A stretch of 41,529 nt of DNA from Campylobacterales bacterium (GTDB taxonomy: Bacteria; Campylobacterota; Campylobacteria; Campylobacterales; Sulfurospirillaceae). The notes under the pieces are model-generated. The model was not told the origin of the DNA, did not search any database, and saw only the letters and a program-made list of their open reading frames with translations. Within the stretch, counting starts at the first letter, position 1; each line of letters opens with the position of its first letter. The stretch is from NCBI GenBank assembly GCA_024280575.1, contig JAJRPV010000049.1, positions 1 to 41,529 on the forward strand, read 5' to 3'. A program made the translations under genes and the position numbers. Positions 32,595-41,301 of this stretch are shown one piece after another.

Positions 32595-33428
32595 ATGAGC
32601 AAATTAAAAAAACTATATAATTTTTCAAATAGCTGGACAGGTACAGTTATAATTGTATTACTTGTTATATTTTTTGTGGCACAAGCTTTTGTGATTCCAA
32701 GTGGAAGCATGAAAAATACTCTTCTTATTGGTGATCATCTTTTTGTTAAGAAATTTTCTTATGGTGTACCTATTCCTCATATTCCATGGATTGAAGTTCC
32801 GGTTCTTCCTGATTTTAGAGGGGATGGCCATTTAATAGATGCAAAAGGTCCGCAAAGAGGAGATATAGTGGTTTTTAGATATCCAAATAATACAAAAATT
32901 CACTATGTAAAAAGATGTGTGGCTCTTGGTGGTGATGAGATACTTTACTCCAACGAAACTCTTTACATAAGGTTTCGTGAAGGTGATGATTATATGAAAA
33001 AAAATTATCAACCTGGACAACTAGTCGTATTAGCAGGTAAACTTTGGGTTAAAAACCCTTATCTATATAAATTTCCTGGAATTCATTATGATAAAACCGT
33101 AGACATATTCAAACAAATGGATCTATATATGCAAGCAGGTCAATTAGAGATGCAACCTGTAATCATCAAGTCATTTCCTAAAAAGCAAGGACTTATGTTT
33201 AATGCCTATTATAAAAAGGTACCCAAAAACGAATACTTTATGATGGGAGACAATAGAGACCACTCAAATGACAGTAGATTTTGGGGAAGCGTACCCTACT
33301 CTCTTATTGTTGGAAAACCATGGTTTATATATTTTTCGTGGGATAAAAATTATGTGATAAGATGGAACAGAATCGGGAGACTCATAGATGACTTACAAAA
33401 AGACAAGAGCTTTTTAAATGGAAAATAA
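32595..33428 (+). CDS. lepB: Signal peptidase I
   Basis: A 277-residue inner-membrane serine protease that removes signal peptides from exported proteins. One N-terminal helix (about 16-33) leads into the active-site motif VIPSGSMKNTLLIGD with the catalytic serine S38; the general-base lysine is K106 in YVKRCVALGGDEI; box E is GDNRDHSNDSRFWG near the C-terminus. Only one membrane anchor is seen. The ribosome-binding site AAAGGGGACA comes from the adjacent repeat unit. The 3' end overlaps the site-2-type protease gene by 11 bases. Confidence 0.95.
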   Translation: MSKLKKLYNFSNSWTGTVIIVLLVIFFVAQAFVIPSGSMKNTLLIGDHLFVKKFSYGVPIPHIPWIEVPVLPDFRGDGHLIDAKGPQRGDIVVFRYPNNTKIHYVKRCVALGGDEILYSNETLYIRFREGDDYMKKNYQPGQLVVLAGKLWVKNPYLYKFPGIHYDKTVDIFKQMDLYMQAGQLEMQPVIIKSFPKKQGLMFNAYYKKVPKNEYFMMGDNRDHSNDSRFWGSVPYSLIVGKPWFIYFSWDKNYVIRWNRIGRLIDDLQKDKSFLNGK

Positions 33429-34071
33429 AGAAATTATAGATATAGCAACAAAGATTATAGCGCTAATGGTTGCTATAATCGGTCATGAAATTATGCATGG
33501 ATATGTAGCATACAAATATGGCGACAACACAGCCAAAAATGCCGGTCGCCTTAGTATAAATCCCATAAAACATGTGGATTTGGTAGGAACAATCATCTTG
33601 CCTGCACTTCTGTTTTTTTCCCACGCTCCTTTTTTGTTTGGCTGGGCGAAGCCAGTTCCGATAAACATGAGAGAAGTCATAAATAATGGCGGTTATAAAG
33701 CTGCCATATTTGTCTCTTTGGCAGGAATTGCATATAACTTTAGTTTAGCTATCATCTGCACTATAATGCTTGGTTTTTTAAATGAGCCAACTACTTATAT
33801 AGGACTGTTTTTTGTATATCTAGTCTTACAATCTTTGATATACAATGTAGTGTTAGGGGTTTTTAATCTATATCCAATCCCACCACTTGACGGCTCTCAT
33901 GCTTTGGCGTATTTAGCTGCATCAAACGGTTGGTATGGAATCATGAACTTTTTTGACAAGATTCAAAGATATGGAATGCTAATACTGTTACTCTTTATTG
34001 CCACACCATTATCGAGATATTTCTTCGCTCCGATAGGATATATAGTCAATTATCTAATACATCTAGCGTAA
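33418..34071 (+). CDS. Site-2 protease family (M50) membrane metalloprotease
   Basis: A 217-residue integral membrane protein with about five helices. The zinc motif HEIMH is at residues 23-27 (IGHEIMHGYVAYKYGD), followed by NAGRLSINPIKHVDLVGTII, typical of the compact M50B/FtsH-like-spacing group without PDZ domains. The third ligand is the Asp in NLYPIPPLDGSH. It presumably cleaves within the membrane; the substrate is unknown. Overlap with lepB by 11 bases indicates coupled expression, perhaps for clearing signal-peptide remnants, which is an inference from context only. Confidence 0.9.
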   Translation: MENKEIIDIATKIIALMVAIIGHEIMHGYVAYKYGDNTAKNAGRLSINPIKHVDLVGTIILPALLFFSHAPFLFGWAKPVPINMREVINNGGYKAAIFVSLAGIAYNFSLAIICTIMLGFLNEPTTYIGLFFVYLVLQSLIYNVVLGVFNLYPIPPLDGSHALAYLAASNGWYGIMNFFDKIQRYGMLILLLFIATPLSRYFFAPIGYIVNYLIHLA

Positions 34072-34094
34072 ATTTTTATTACGCTAGATTTTTA
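34061..34094. terminator. Bidirectional terminator between the M50 protease gene and adk
   Basis: ATCTAGCGTAA (34061-34071) pairs perfectly with TTACGCTAGAT (34079-34089) around an AT-only loop, followed by TTTTT on the plus strand. The stop codons of both convergent genes lie within the stem. Confidence 0.85.
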
Positions 34095-34720
34095 AACATA
34101 TCTTCTGTTACAAGACTCAGCTCTTGAGAACCGTCTATCTGAGCAAAAACACCCATTTTTTTATAAAAATCTATAAGAGGTGCTGTTTGTTTATGGTAGT
34201 TTTCCAATCTATTTTTGACAGTATCTACATTGTCATCTTTGCGAGTTACAAGAGCAGTACCGCAATAATCACAAATATCCTGCACTTTTGGTTTGTTAAA
34301 TTCTATATGAAAAGTTGCACCGCATTTTGAACAAACTCTTCTTCCTGCGATTCTTTGGATAATCAACTCATCAGGCACATCAAAAGATAAAACTTTATCA
34401 AGTTTTTTGCCACTGTTTTTCATCAATTCTTCCAACGCAACTGCCTGATTTAAGGTTCTTGGGAAACCGTCAAGTATAAAACCTTTTTTGCAATCTTCTT
34501 CTTCTAATCTATCTTTTATGATTCCTATAATTGTAGAATCAGGAACCAATTCGCCCTCATCCATATATTTTTTTGCTTCCATGCCCATTGCTGTTTTATC
34601 GGCAATCGCAGCTCTTAACATATCCCCTGTTGAAATTTGTGGGATATTATATTTTTCCACCAAAAACTTAGCTTGAGTACCTTTTCCAGCTCCCGGTGCT
34701 CCAAATACCATCAAATTCAT
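34079..34720 (-). CDS. adk: Adenylate kinase, zinc-LID type
   Basis: A 213-residue enzyme (ATP + AMP = 2 ADP). P-loop GAPGAGKGTQAK (residues 7-18), AMP site STGDMLRAAI, FILDGFPRT (81-89) and IAGRRVC are standard. The LID contains four cysteines (C130, C133, C150, C153) spaced as a zinc site, common in Gram-positive enzymes and found in some Proteobacteria. A minus-strand TATAAT at 34744-34749 gives a short leader, and GGAAG lies ahead of the ATG. It is convergent with the lepB-M50 unit. Confidence 0.96.
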   Translation of the reverse strand: MNLMVFGAPGAGKGTQAKFLVEKYNIPQISTGDMLRAAIADKTAMGMEAKKYMDEGELVPDSTIIGIIKDRLEEEDCKKGFILDGFPRTLNQAVALEELMKNSGKKLDKVLSFDVPDELIIQRIAGRRVCSKCGATFHIEFNKPKVQDICDYCGTALVTRKDDNVDTVKNRLENYHKQTAPLIDFYKKMGVFAQIDGSQELSLVTEDMFKNLA

Positions 34721-34743
34721 GTTGTCTTCCTTCTAAAAATTTC

Positions 34744-34749
34744 ATTATA
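34744..34749 (-). promoter_or_regulatory. Probable -10 box for adk
   Basis: TATAAT on the minus strand, 23 bases before the adk ATG, in the region divergent with rpiB. Confidence 0.5.
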
Positions 34750-34795
34750 GTATAATATTTTATGTTAATTACAGCTTTTCTAAACTCCGTTATGA

Positions 34796-34801
34796 TATAA
34801 T
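34796..34801 (+). promoter_or_regulatory. Probable -10 box of the rpiB operon
   Basis: GATATAAT, 30 bases before the rpiB start, preceded by an AT-rich region without a clear -35 box. It is the first promoter seen for the long plus-strand run from rpiB to ychF. Confidence 0.55.
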
Positions 34802-34831
34802 GTGTACCATTTTAATAATTGGAGAAAATAA

Positions 34832-35260
34832 TTGAAATTTTTTATAGCAACAGACCATGCCGGCGTGGCAATAAAACCAAATGTTATTAAGATTCTTGAG
34901 GAAATGAATCATACAGTCATTGACTTAGGTCCCCAAAACAATTCAAGAGTTGATTATCCTGATTTTGCACATAAGCTCAGCTTAGAGGTTTTAGCAAATG
35001 AAGGAACTCAAGGGATTCTGATTTGTGGAACAGGAATTGGCATGAGTTTAGCCGCGAACAAACACAAAGGTATAAGAGCTGCCCTTTGTCATGATGCATA
35101 TACTGCCATAATGGCAAAAGCTCACAATGATGCAAATGTACTGTGCTTTGGAGAAAGAGTTGTGGGACTTGGAGTTGTAGAATCCATCTTAGAAGGATGG
35201 TGTAAAACCAATTTTGAAGGCGGAAGACATACACAAAGAGTGGAAAAAATAGAAATATGA
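34832..35260 (+). CDS. rpiB: Ribose 5-phosphate isomerase B
   Basis: A 142-residue isomerase of the pentose-phosphate pathway (ribose 5-phosphate to ribulose 5-phosphate). The start is TTG with GGAG upstream. Motifs: IATDHAGVAIKPNVI (residues 5-19), DLGPQN, VDYPDFAHKLSLEVL, the anion-hole and catalytic loop ICGTGIGMSLAANK with C65, and ALCHDAYTAIMAKAHNDAN. Its stop overlaps the ATG of the coiled-coil gene by four bases. It heads the unit that also contains apt. Confidence 0.94.
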   Translation: MKFFIATDHAGVAIKPNVIKILEEMNHTVIDLGPQNNSRVDYPDFAHKLSLEVLANEGTQGILICGTGIGMSLAANKHKGIRAALCHDAYTAIMAKAHNDANVLCFGERVVGLGVVESILEGWCKTNFEGGRHTQRVEKIEI

Positions 35261-35589
35261 TTTCTGATTGGCTAATAACTACGATATTACTGTCGCTTAG
35301 TGTTTATTTGCTTGTTATGGTTTTTTATTATCGCACGCTTCTAAAAAAAGAAAAACAAAGTGGTATTGCTATTAAGGAGACGCTAGGAGATGCAGAGATT
35401 GTCATCAGAAAATATCAGGTTCAGCTCCAAAGGTCACTCGGCAATATAGATATTTTAAGCGATGAATTAAATAAAATTAAAAATGATTTAAAATCTCTAA
35501 GAACTAGAAATTCACAATTTAGAATGGAAAATGAAAGATTGAGACAACAAATAAAAGAATTGGAAAGCAAAATTGAGGCACTTTTATGA
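35257..35589 (+). CDS. Small membrane-anchored coiled-coil protein
   Basis: A 110-residue protein with one N-terminal membrane helix (ITTILLSLSVYLLVMVFYY, about residues 7-25) and a coiled coil covering about 60-108 (LNKIKNDLKSLRTRNSQ and MENERLRQQIKELESKIEAL). It belongs to no family that I can name. ATGA overlaps connect it to rpiB before it and to a 28-residue microprotein after it. The FtsL/FtsB-like topology could mean a structural or division-related role, but nothing else supports that. Confidence 0.7.
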   Translation: MISDWLITTILLSLSVYLLVMVFYYRTLLKKEKQSGIAIKETLGDAEIVIRKYQVQLQRSLGNIDILSDELNKIKNDLKSLRTRNSQFRMENERLRQQIKELESKIEALL

Positions 35590-35672
35590 TATATTCAAGT
35601 ATTATAGCCTACTCATCCGTGCTTGCAATCACCACATTTTTAGTGTATATGAAAATAAAATTTTTCAAATAA
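35586..35672 (+). CDS. 28-residue single-helix microprotein
   Basis: MIYSSIIAYSSVLAITTFLV followed by YMKIKFFK. The ATG overlaps the stop of the coiled-coil gene (ATGA), and the product is one hydrophobic helix of about 20 residues with a short basic tail, so a type of small membrane protein. apt starts 11 bases later. It could be a partner of the coiled-coil protein or of no function; size alone does not decide. Confidence 0.5.
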   Translation: MIYSSIIAYSSVLAITTFLVYMKIKFFK

Positions 35673-35683
35673 GGCGATAAAAT

Positions 35684-36238
35684 ATGAAAATATTAACCAA
35701 GAATGATAAAGATTTTTTGTTAAAATCCATACGAACAGTCGAAGACTTTCCGAAACCAGGAATTGATTTTAAGGACATAACAACTCTTCTTGGAGATGAA
35801 AGAGCCTACACTCTTTTAATGAATCACTTAAAAGAGAGATATAAAAACCAAAATATTGACTACATAGCAGGGATTGAAAGCAGAGGTTTTATCTTTGGGG
35901 CATCACTTGCTACGATGCTTGGTATAAAATTTGTTCCCATAAGAAAACCAGGTAAACTCCCATATACAACCATAAGTGAAAAATACTCTCTAGAGTATGG
36001 TGTAGATGAAGTTGAAATTCACATAGATGCTTTTAAATGCGAAAAAGAAAAACCAAATGTTCTTTTGATTGATGATTTGATAGCAACGGGAGGAACAGCC
36101 AAAGCGGCAGTCAATCTAATAGACAAAGCCGGTGCAAATTGTGTCGAAGCCTGTTTTGTGATAAATTTAAAATTTTTAAACGGAGATAAAGAGATAAAAA
36201 AAATTACCCCTGTTTATTCGGTATTGGAGATTGATTAG
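35684..36238 (+). CDS. apt: Adenine phosphoribosyltransferase
   Basis: A 184-residue purine-salvage enzyme that makes AMP from adenine and PRPP. The PRPP-binding motif is [20 protein letters not shown] (about residues 127-146). [16 protein letters not shown] near the N-terminus, [10 protein letters not shown] and [10 protein letters not shown] are family blocks. trpB starts two bases after its stop. It lies in the rpiB-to-ychF gene run. Confidence 0.95.
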   Translation: MKILTKNDKDFLLKSIRTVEDFPKPGIDFKDITTLLGDERAYTLLMNHLKERYKNQNIDYIAGIESRGFIFGASLATMLGIKFVPIRKPGKLPYTTISEKYSLEYGVDEVEIHIDAFKCEKEKPNVLLIDDLIATGGTAKAAVNLIDKAGANCVEACFVINLKFLNGDKEIKKITPVYSVLEID

Positions 36239-36240
36239 CC

Positions 36241-37466
36241 ATGTATATACCTAAAAAATCCAAGTTTGATCCGGATGCCAATGGGCATTTTGGAGATTTT
36301 GAAAAAGACGGCTTCAGCTACGGTGGTAGATATGTACCGGAAACGCTTATGCCAACACTGCTTGAGCTAAATCATGAGTATGAAAAAGTAAGATTTGACA
36401 AAGATTTTTGGGCAGAGGTAAATTATTATTTTAATGAATATGTTGGCAGACCTTCGCCTTTGTATTACGCAAAAAATATCTCAGAAGAGATAGGAGCAAA
36501 GATTTATCTAAAAAGGGAAGATTTAAATCACACGGGTGCCCACAAGATAAACAACACAATAGCACAAGGATTACTGGCAAAAAGGCTCGGTAAGAAAAAG
36601 TCATAGCAGAAACAGGAGCTGGTCAACACGGTGTGGCAACTGCTACGATAGCTGCTCTTCTCGGGCTTGAATGTGATGTATTTATGGGCGAAATCGATGT
36701 CAAAAGACAAGAATTAAATGTTTTTCGTATGAAACTCTTAGGTGCAAAAGTGCATTCGGTAAAAAGCGGAAGTAAAACTCTCAAAGATGCCATGAACGAT
36801 GCCATAAGATACTGGGTAACAAATGCCCGAGATACTTTTTATATCATAGGAACAGTGGCCGGTCCTCATCCTTATCCTATGATGGTTCGAGATTTTCAAG
36901 CTATTATCGGATATGAAGCAAAAGCTCAAATCTTAAAAAAAGAGGGAAAATTACCTGATTTTGTTATAGCTTGCATAGGTGGCGGAAGCAATGCCATGGG
37001 TGTATTTAGCCACTTTTTAGATGAAGACAGCGTTACATGTATCGGTATAGAAGCAGGTGGCAAAGGAATAGAAACAGACCAACACGGGTGTTCTTTGCTC
37101 AAGGGAAGTCCAGGAGTTTTGCATGGCCAGATGAGTTACCTTCTTCAAGATGAAGATGGACAAATCAAAGAGGCATACTCCATATCAGCAGGACTTGATT
37201 ATCCTGGAATCGGTCCTGAGCATGCTTATTTAAAAGATTTGGCAAAAGCCAGATATGAAAATATAACTGACAAAGAAGCAATAGATGCCTTCGTGTGGCT
37301 CAGTCAAAAAGAGGGAATTATCCCGGCATTTGAGAGTTCTCATGCTATCGCATATCTTAAAAAGATGAAAAAAGAAGAGCTAGAAAACAGACTTATCATC
37401 ATAAATCGTTCCGGTCGAGGCGATAAGGACATGGTTCAAGCTCAAAGTATATTAGACTTTAAGTAA
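36241..37466 (+). CDS. trpB: Tryptophan synthase beta subunit, frame broken by one missing A
   Basis: ATG 36241 opens a frame that stops at 36606. Adding one A to the A5 run at 36595-36599 restores [18 protein letters not shown] and continues to 37466, giving 408 residues, the normal length. The enzyme condenses indole and serine to tryptophan. PLP lysine K102 lies in [14 protein letters not shown]; the phosphate-binding loop GGGSNAMG and the substrate site ETGAGQHG are intact; the end [12 protein letters not shown] is typical. Everything else is conserved, so I regard it as functional with a sequence error. trpA is not adjacent, so it may be a stand-alone copy beside a separate trp operon. 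Confidence 0.87.
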
Positions 37467-37475
37467 AGCGCAATA

Positions 37476-38069
37476 TTGGAAGCATATCTTATAGATTTAT
37501 TACAACATTATGGCTATGTAGTTTTATATTTTTGGGCAATTCTTGAAGGTGAAATGGGACTTATAATGGCCGGAATTATGTCTCATACAAAAGATATGAG
37601 CTTGCCAATTGCAATTTTTATTGGTGGACTTGGCGGCTTTACCGGTGATCAGATATATTTTTATATTGGCAGGTACAATAGAAAATATGTATATAAAAAA
37701 TTTAGAGGACAAAGAAGAAAATTCGCACTTGCCCATATACTCTTGAGAGATAAAGGTTGGCCTATCATCTTTTTTCAGCGCTACATGTACGGCATGAGAA
37801 CAATCATACCCTTATCCATAGGATTGACAAGATACAGTGCAAAGAAATTTGCAATCATAAACCTCCTTAGTGCCTGGTGCTGGGCAGCTATAACAATTAT
37901 TCCTGCCTGGTATTTTGGAGAGGAAATCCTGATTGTTATCAAATGGGCTAAATCTCACTGGTATTTAGCGATTCCGTTAGCACTTGCGATGGGTGGGGGC
38001 ATATACTATTATTTTCACATAATGACAGAAAAACAAATTAAAGAAAAGGTAGAAAAAAATGAATTTTGA
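37476..38069 (+). CDS. DedA family membrane protein
   Basis: A 197-residue inner-membrane protein of the DedA/SNARE-associated (VTT) family, now linked to lipid-carrier flipping. The start is TTG at 37476. Family blocks: FWAILEGEMGLIMAGIMSH, GGFTGDQIYFYIGRYN (about residues 51-66) and FFQRYMYGMRTIIPLSIGLT (about 97-116). Four to five hydrophobic helices follow the usual re-entrant pattern. Its 3' end overlaps pepA by 11 bases. Confidence 0.88.
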   Translation: MEAYLIDLLQHYGYVVLYFWAILEGEMGLIMAGIMSHTKDMSLPIAIFIGGLGGFTGDQIYFYIGRYNRKYVYKKFRGQRRKFALAHILLRDKGWPIIFFQRYMYGMRTIIPLSIGLTRYSAKKFAIINLLSAWCWAAITIIPAWYFGEEILIVIKWAKSHWYLAIPLALAMGGGIYYYFHIMTEKQIKEKVEKNEF

Positions 38070-39528
38070 AGTAATAGATACAAAAATAGATGAAATACAA
38101 AGCGATTGCGAAATCGTTTTGGTGGTAAGCAAAGAGTTAAAACATAGATGGATAAAAGACTTAGATACGCTTAAAACTATGGGTTTTAAAGGAAATAGCA
38201 AGGAAACAGCATTTTTACCTCATAAAAATATTGTTTATGCAGGTGTAGATTCACTTGAAAGTGATGATATCAGGACTGCTATCTCAAATGCTTTAAAAGC
38301 GATCAAAAATAGTAATTACAAAAGTATTAAAGTTGGTTTATACACAGAAAATTGCCCTCCTATTAATGCAAGAGCGTTGGCAGAGGGAATTCTTCTTGGA
38401 ACTTATAGCTTTGACAAATACAAAAGCAAAAAAGATGATTTTTCAATCAAAGGTATAAAAATATCAACAGAAGATTATAACGGGAAAATTTACGCTCAAG
38501 AATCAACGCAGAAAGCTGTAGAAGAGGCACAAATAATATCAGAAGCAACAAATGCAGCTAAAGACATTGTAAATACAACACCATTTGATATGACACCTAA
38601 AAAATTAGCCACATATGCTCAAAAAATGGCTAAAGAAACAGATGGGGTTGAGTGTTTTATAGGAGATGAAAAATTTTTAGCTAAAGAAAAAATGGGAGCT
38701 TTTCTCGCAGTTAGCAGAGCTAGCAGTGAAAAACCTAGACTCATACACTTAAGCTACAAACCAAAAAATGCTAAAAAAAGATTTGTTTTTGTCGGAAAAG
38801 GCTTGACATATGACAGTGGTGGATTAAGCTTAAAACCAAGCGAACACATGGTCACTATGAAGTCAGATAAAAGCGGTGCAGCGGCAGCTATAAATATAAT
38901 AAGAGCAGCGGCCCTTCTAAAACTTCCTTTTGAAGTTCATTCCATCATAGGAGCAGCTGAAAATATGATAGGCGGAAATGCTTATAAACCTGATGATATA
39001 CTAATAGCACGAAACGGTAAAAGCATAGAAGTAAGAAACACTGATGCAGAGGGAAGACTTGTTCTTGCAGATTGTTTAGATTATGCACAGGATTTAAAAC
39101 CAGATCTGTTTTTTGACTTAGCAACACTGACAGGTGCTTGTGTCGTGGCTCTCGGTGAATATACCAGTGGTGTCATGGGACATAGCTCTTCGCTCAAACA
39201 CTCTTTTGCAAAAGCTGCAAAAAAAAGTGGGGAATTAACTGGATCTTTGCCATTTAACAAGTATCTGAAAAAATTATTAAAAAGCTCAATCGCAGATTTA
39301 TCAAATATATCAACTTCAAGATATGGCGGTGCCATCACAGCCTGGCTGTTTTTGGATAATTTTATAAAAGAAGAGAATAAGGACAAATGGTTGCATTTAG
39401 ATATCGCGGGGCCTGCTTATGTAGAAAAAGATTGGGGCTACAATCAATGTGGAGCCAGTGGAGCTGGGGTTAGAATGTGCGTATATTGGATGAAAGAACA
39501 AACACTAGAAAACAAGGAACATAAATAA
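38059..39528 (+). CDS. pepA: Leucyl aminopeptidase (M17)
   Basis: A 489-residue cytosolic dizinc aminopeptidase. The M17 signature [14 protein letters not shown] (about residues 325-338) contains metal ligands; the [15 protein letters not shown] block with [10 protein letters not shown] supplies the Lys and Asp ligands of the active site. The N-terminal domain (1-160) is less conserved, as usual. It begins inside dedA and its TAA overlaps the ychF ATG (TAATG). The order pepA-ychF is widespread in Campylobacterota. Confidence 0.94.
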   Translation: MNFEVIDTKIDEIQSDCEIVLVVSKELKHRWIKDLDTLKTMGFKGNSKETAFLPHKNIVYAGVDSLESDDIRTAISNALKAIKNSNYKSIKVGLYTENCPPINARALAEGILLGTYSFDKYKSKKDDFSIKGIKISTEDYNGKIYAQESTQKAVEEAQIISEATNAAKDIVNTTPFDMTPKKLATYAQKMAKETDGVECFIGDEKFLAKEKMGAFLAVSRASSEKPRLIHLSYKPKNAKKRFVFVGKGLTYDSGGLSLKPSEHMVTMKSDKSGAAAAINIIRAAALLKLPFEVHSIIGAAENMIGGNAYKPDDILIARNGKSIEVRNTDAEGRLVLADCLDYAQDLKPDLFFDLATLTGACVVALGEYTSGVMGHSSSLKHSFAKAAKKSGELTGSLPFNKYLKKLLKSSIADLSNISTSRYGGAITAWLFLDNFIKEENKDKWLHLDIAGPAYVEKDWGYNQCGASGAGVRMCVYWMKEQTLENKEHK

Positions 39529-40627
39529 TGGGATTAGGCGTAGGAATAGTAGGGCTACCAAATATAGGAAAATCAACAACATTTAATGCTTTAACAAAGG
39601 CTCAAATGCACAAAGCGAAAATTATCCATTTTGTACGATTGAGCCAAATAAGGCAGTAGTTCCGGTACCGGATGAGAGATTGAAAGAGTTGGCAAAGATA
39701 GTCAATCCAGAGAGATTACAATACTCCACAGTTGATTTTGTAGATATTGCCGGACTCGTAAAAGGTGCAAGCAAAGGTGAAGGATTAGGCAATCAATTTT
39801 TATCAAACATAAGAGAAGTAGAAGTGATTTTGCACATGGTGAGATGTTTTGTTGATGAAAATGTTGTACATGTAGAGGGTGATATAAATCCTCTTAGAGA
39901 CATAGAAATCATAGAAACAGAATTGATACTAGCAGATGTAGAACAACTTGACAAAAAGATAGAAAAATTAAATCGCCAAGCAAAAGCCGATAAATCTGCA
40001 AGAGTTATACTCGAGATTGCACTTGAGCTCAAGGAACATTTAGATGACTTGAAACCAGTGAGTAATTTTGCTAAAAAAGACAATGAACTCTTCTTGGAAT
40101 TAAACAAAGAGTTGAGATTTTTATCCGGCAAAACCATCATTTACGGGGCAAATGTAGATGAAGATTCACTTTTGGAAGATAATGAGTATGTAAAAATTGT
40201 AAAAGCCCATGCTAAAGAAGTTGGCGCAGAAGTAGTTACACTTTGTGCCAAGATTGAAGAAGAATTAGTAGGATTAGAAGAGGATGAAGCCGAGGAATTT
40301 TTAAGCGAACTTGGAGTCAAAGAATCAGGATTAAACAAGATAATTCACACAGCTTTTGCAAAACTAAATCTTATCAGTTATTTCACAGCCGGAGTCAAAG
40401 AAGTGCGAGCCTGGACGATAAAAAAAGGTTGGAAAGCACCAAAAGCAGCTTCAGTCATACACAATGACTTTGAAAAAGGCTTCATAAGGGCTGAAGTTAT
40501 AGGTTATGATGATTTTATAGTAAATAGCGGAGAACACGGTGCCAAAGAAGCTGGAAAGATGAGACTTGAGGGCAAAGATTATGAAGTGCAAGATGGAGAT
40601 GTTATGCACTTTAGATTCAATGTATAA
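39528..40627 (+). CDS. ychF: Redox-regulated ATPase YchF, frame broken by one missing A
   Basis: The ATG at 39528 gives [20 protein letters not shown] with the P-loop, but the frame shifts at CTCAAATGC (39604-39606), where one extra A would restore [20 protein letters not shown], the expected YchF sequence, and lead into the rest. The corrected product has 366 residues. Later motifs: [31 protein letters not shown], a coiled-coil region and the TGS domain ([17 protein letters not shown] onward). It is an Obg-family ATPase that binds ribosomes. The lesion is one base in an otherwise clean gene. Confidence 0.87.
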
Positions 40628-40655
40628 TGAGGCCGCTACTGCGCAGTGGTCTCAT
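40627..40655 (+). terminator. GC-rich hairpin after ychF
   Basis: The 29 bases form a stem (ATGAGGCCGCTAC against GTGGTCTCAT with two G-U pairs and one mismatch) around a 3-base loop. ACTGCGCAGT in the centre is a perfect palindrome. It overlaps the last base of the stop codon and is followed by AACATATTT, without a strong T run. Confidence 0.55.
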
Positions 40656-40718
40656 AACATATTTAAAAGACATTTATAAATTAAATGTATCATACTATAA
40701 AAATTTAACGGAGGAAAA

Positions 40719-41234
40719 ATGAAAAGAATTATAACATTACTAAGCGTTGCCATATTAAGTATCAACCTATATGCAAAAAACATTGTTAAAACTTACAATT
40801 TTATAGACTCTACAGGGAAAAAAATAGAGCTTATAGCAACTGACAATGGAGTCAATATACCCTCTTTAAAAGGCAAAGTTGTACTATTGGCCTTTTTTGG
40901 TAAAAACTGTCCTCCTTGTCGTGCTGAGATTCCAGGATTTGTAAAGCTTCAAAAGAAATATGGTAAAAACTTTCAAATAGTAGCTCTACATGTACAGCAA
41001 AAAATGACAAAGGAAGAATTGGCTAATTTTATATCTACTCACAATATAAACTATCCTATTATCCCTGCAACAAGCAAAGTATTTGATTTTGCAAATTTTA
41101 TTTCATCCAAAACTGGCTGGAGAGGACAAATACCATTTTCAATCCTTTTAGACAAAAAAGGAGATGCAACGAAAACATATCTTGGCATGCAAAGAGAGGA
41201 AACACTCACAAAAGCAATAACTTCACTATTTTAA
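40719..41234 (+). CDS. TlpA-like thioredoxin-fold protein, exported
   Basis: A 171-residue protein with a signal peptide (residues 1-19, ending NLYAK) and a thioredoxin fold. The active site is CPPC (residues 64-67) in FFGKNCPPCRAEIPG; the cis-proline is in GQIPFSILLDKKG. Such TlpA/ResA-type proteins reduce periplasmic disulfides, often during cytochrome c maturation or copper-site assembly. GGAGG lies before the ATG. The next gene encodes a TonB-dependent receptor; 67 bases separate them, so a link is possible but not shown. Confidence 0.87.
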   Translation: MKRIITLLSVAILSINLYAKNIVKTYNFIDSTGKKIELIATDNGVNIPSLKGKVVLLAFFGKNCPPCRAEIPGFVKLQKKYGKNFQIVALHVQQKMTKEELANFISTHNINYPIIPATSKVFDFANFISSKTGWRGQIPFSILLDKKGDATKTYLGMQREETLTKAITSLF

Positions 41235-41301
41235 ATACTATTTGATACATATTTAACACTCTTTTTGTAGAATTTTATAAATTTTACAAGGAGAGTTAAA
41301 T

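Noticed and set aside
32302-32598. A 98-residue ORF over the folD end and the repeat
   Set aside because: It is folD in a second frame plus translated repeat units; the repeated peptide only reflects the DNA repeat.
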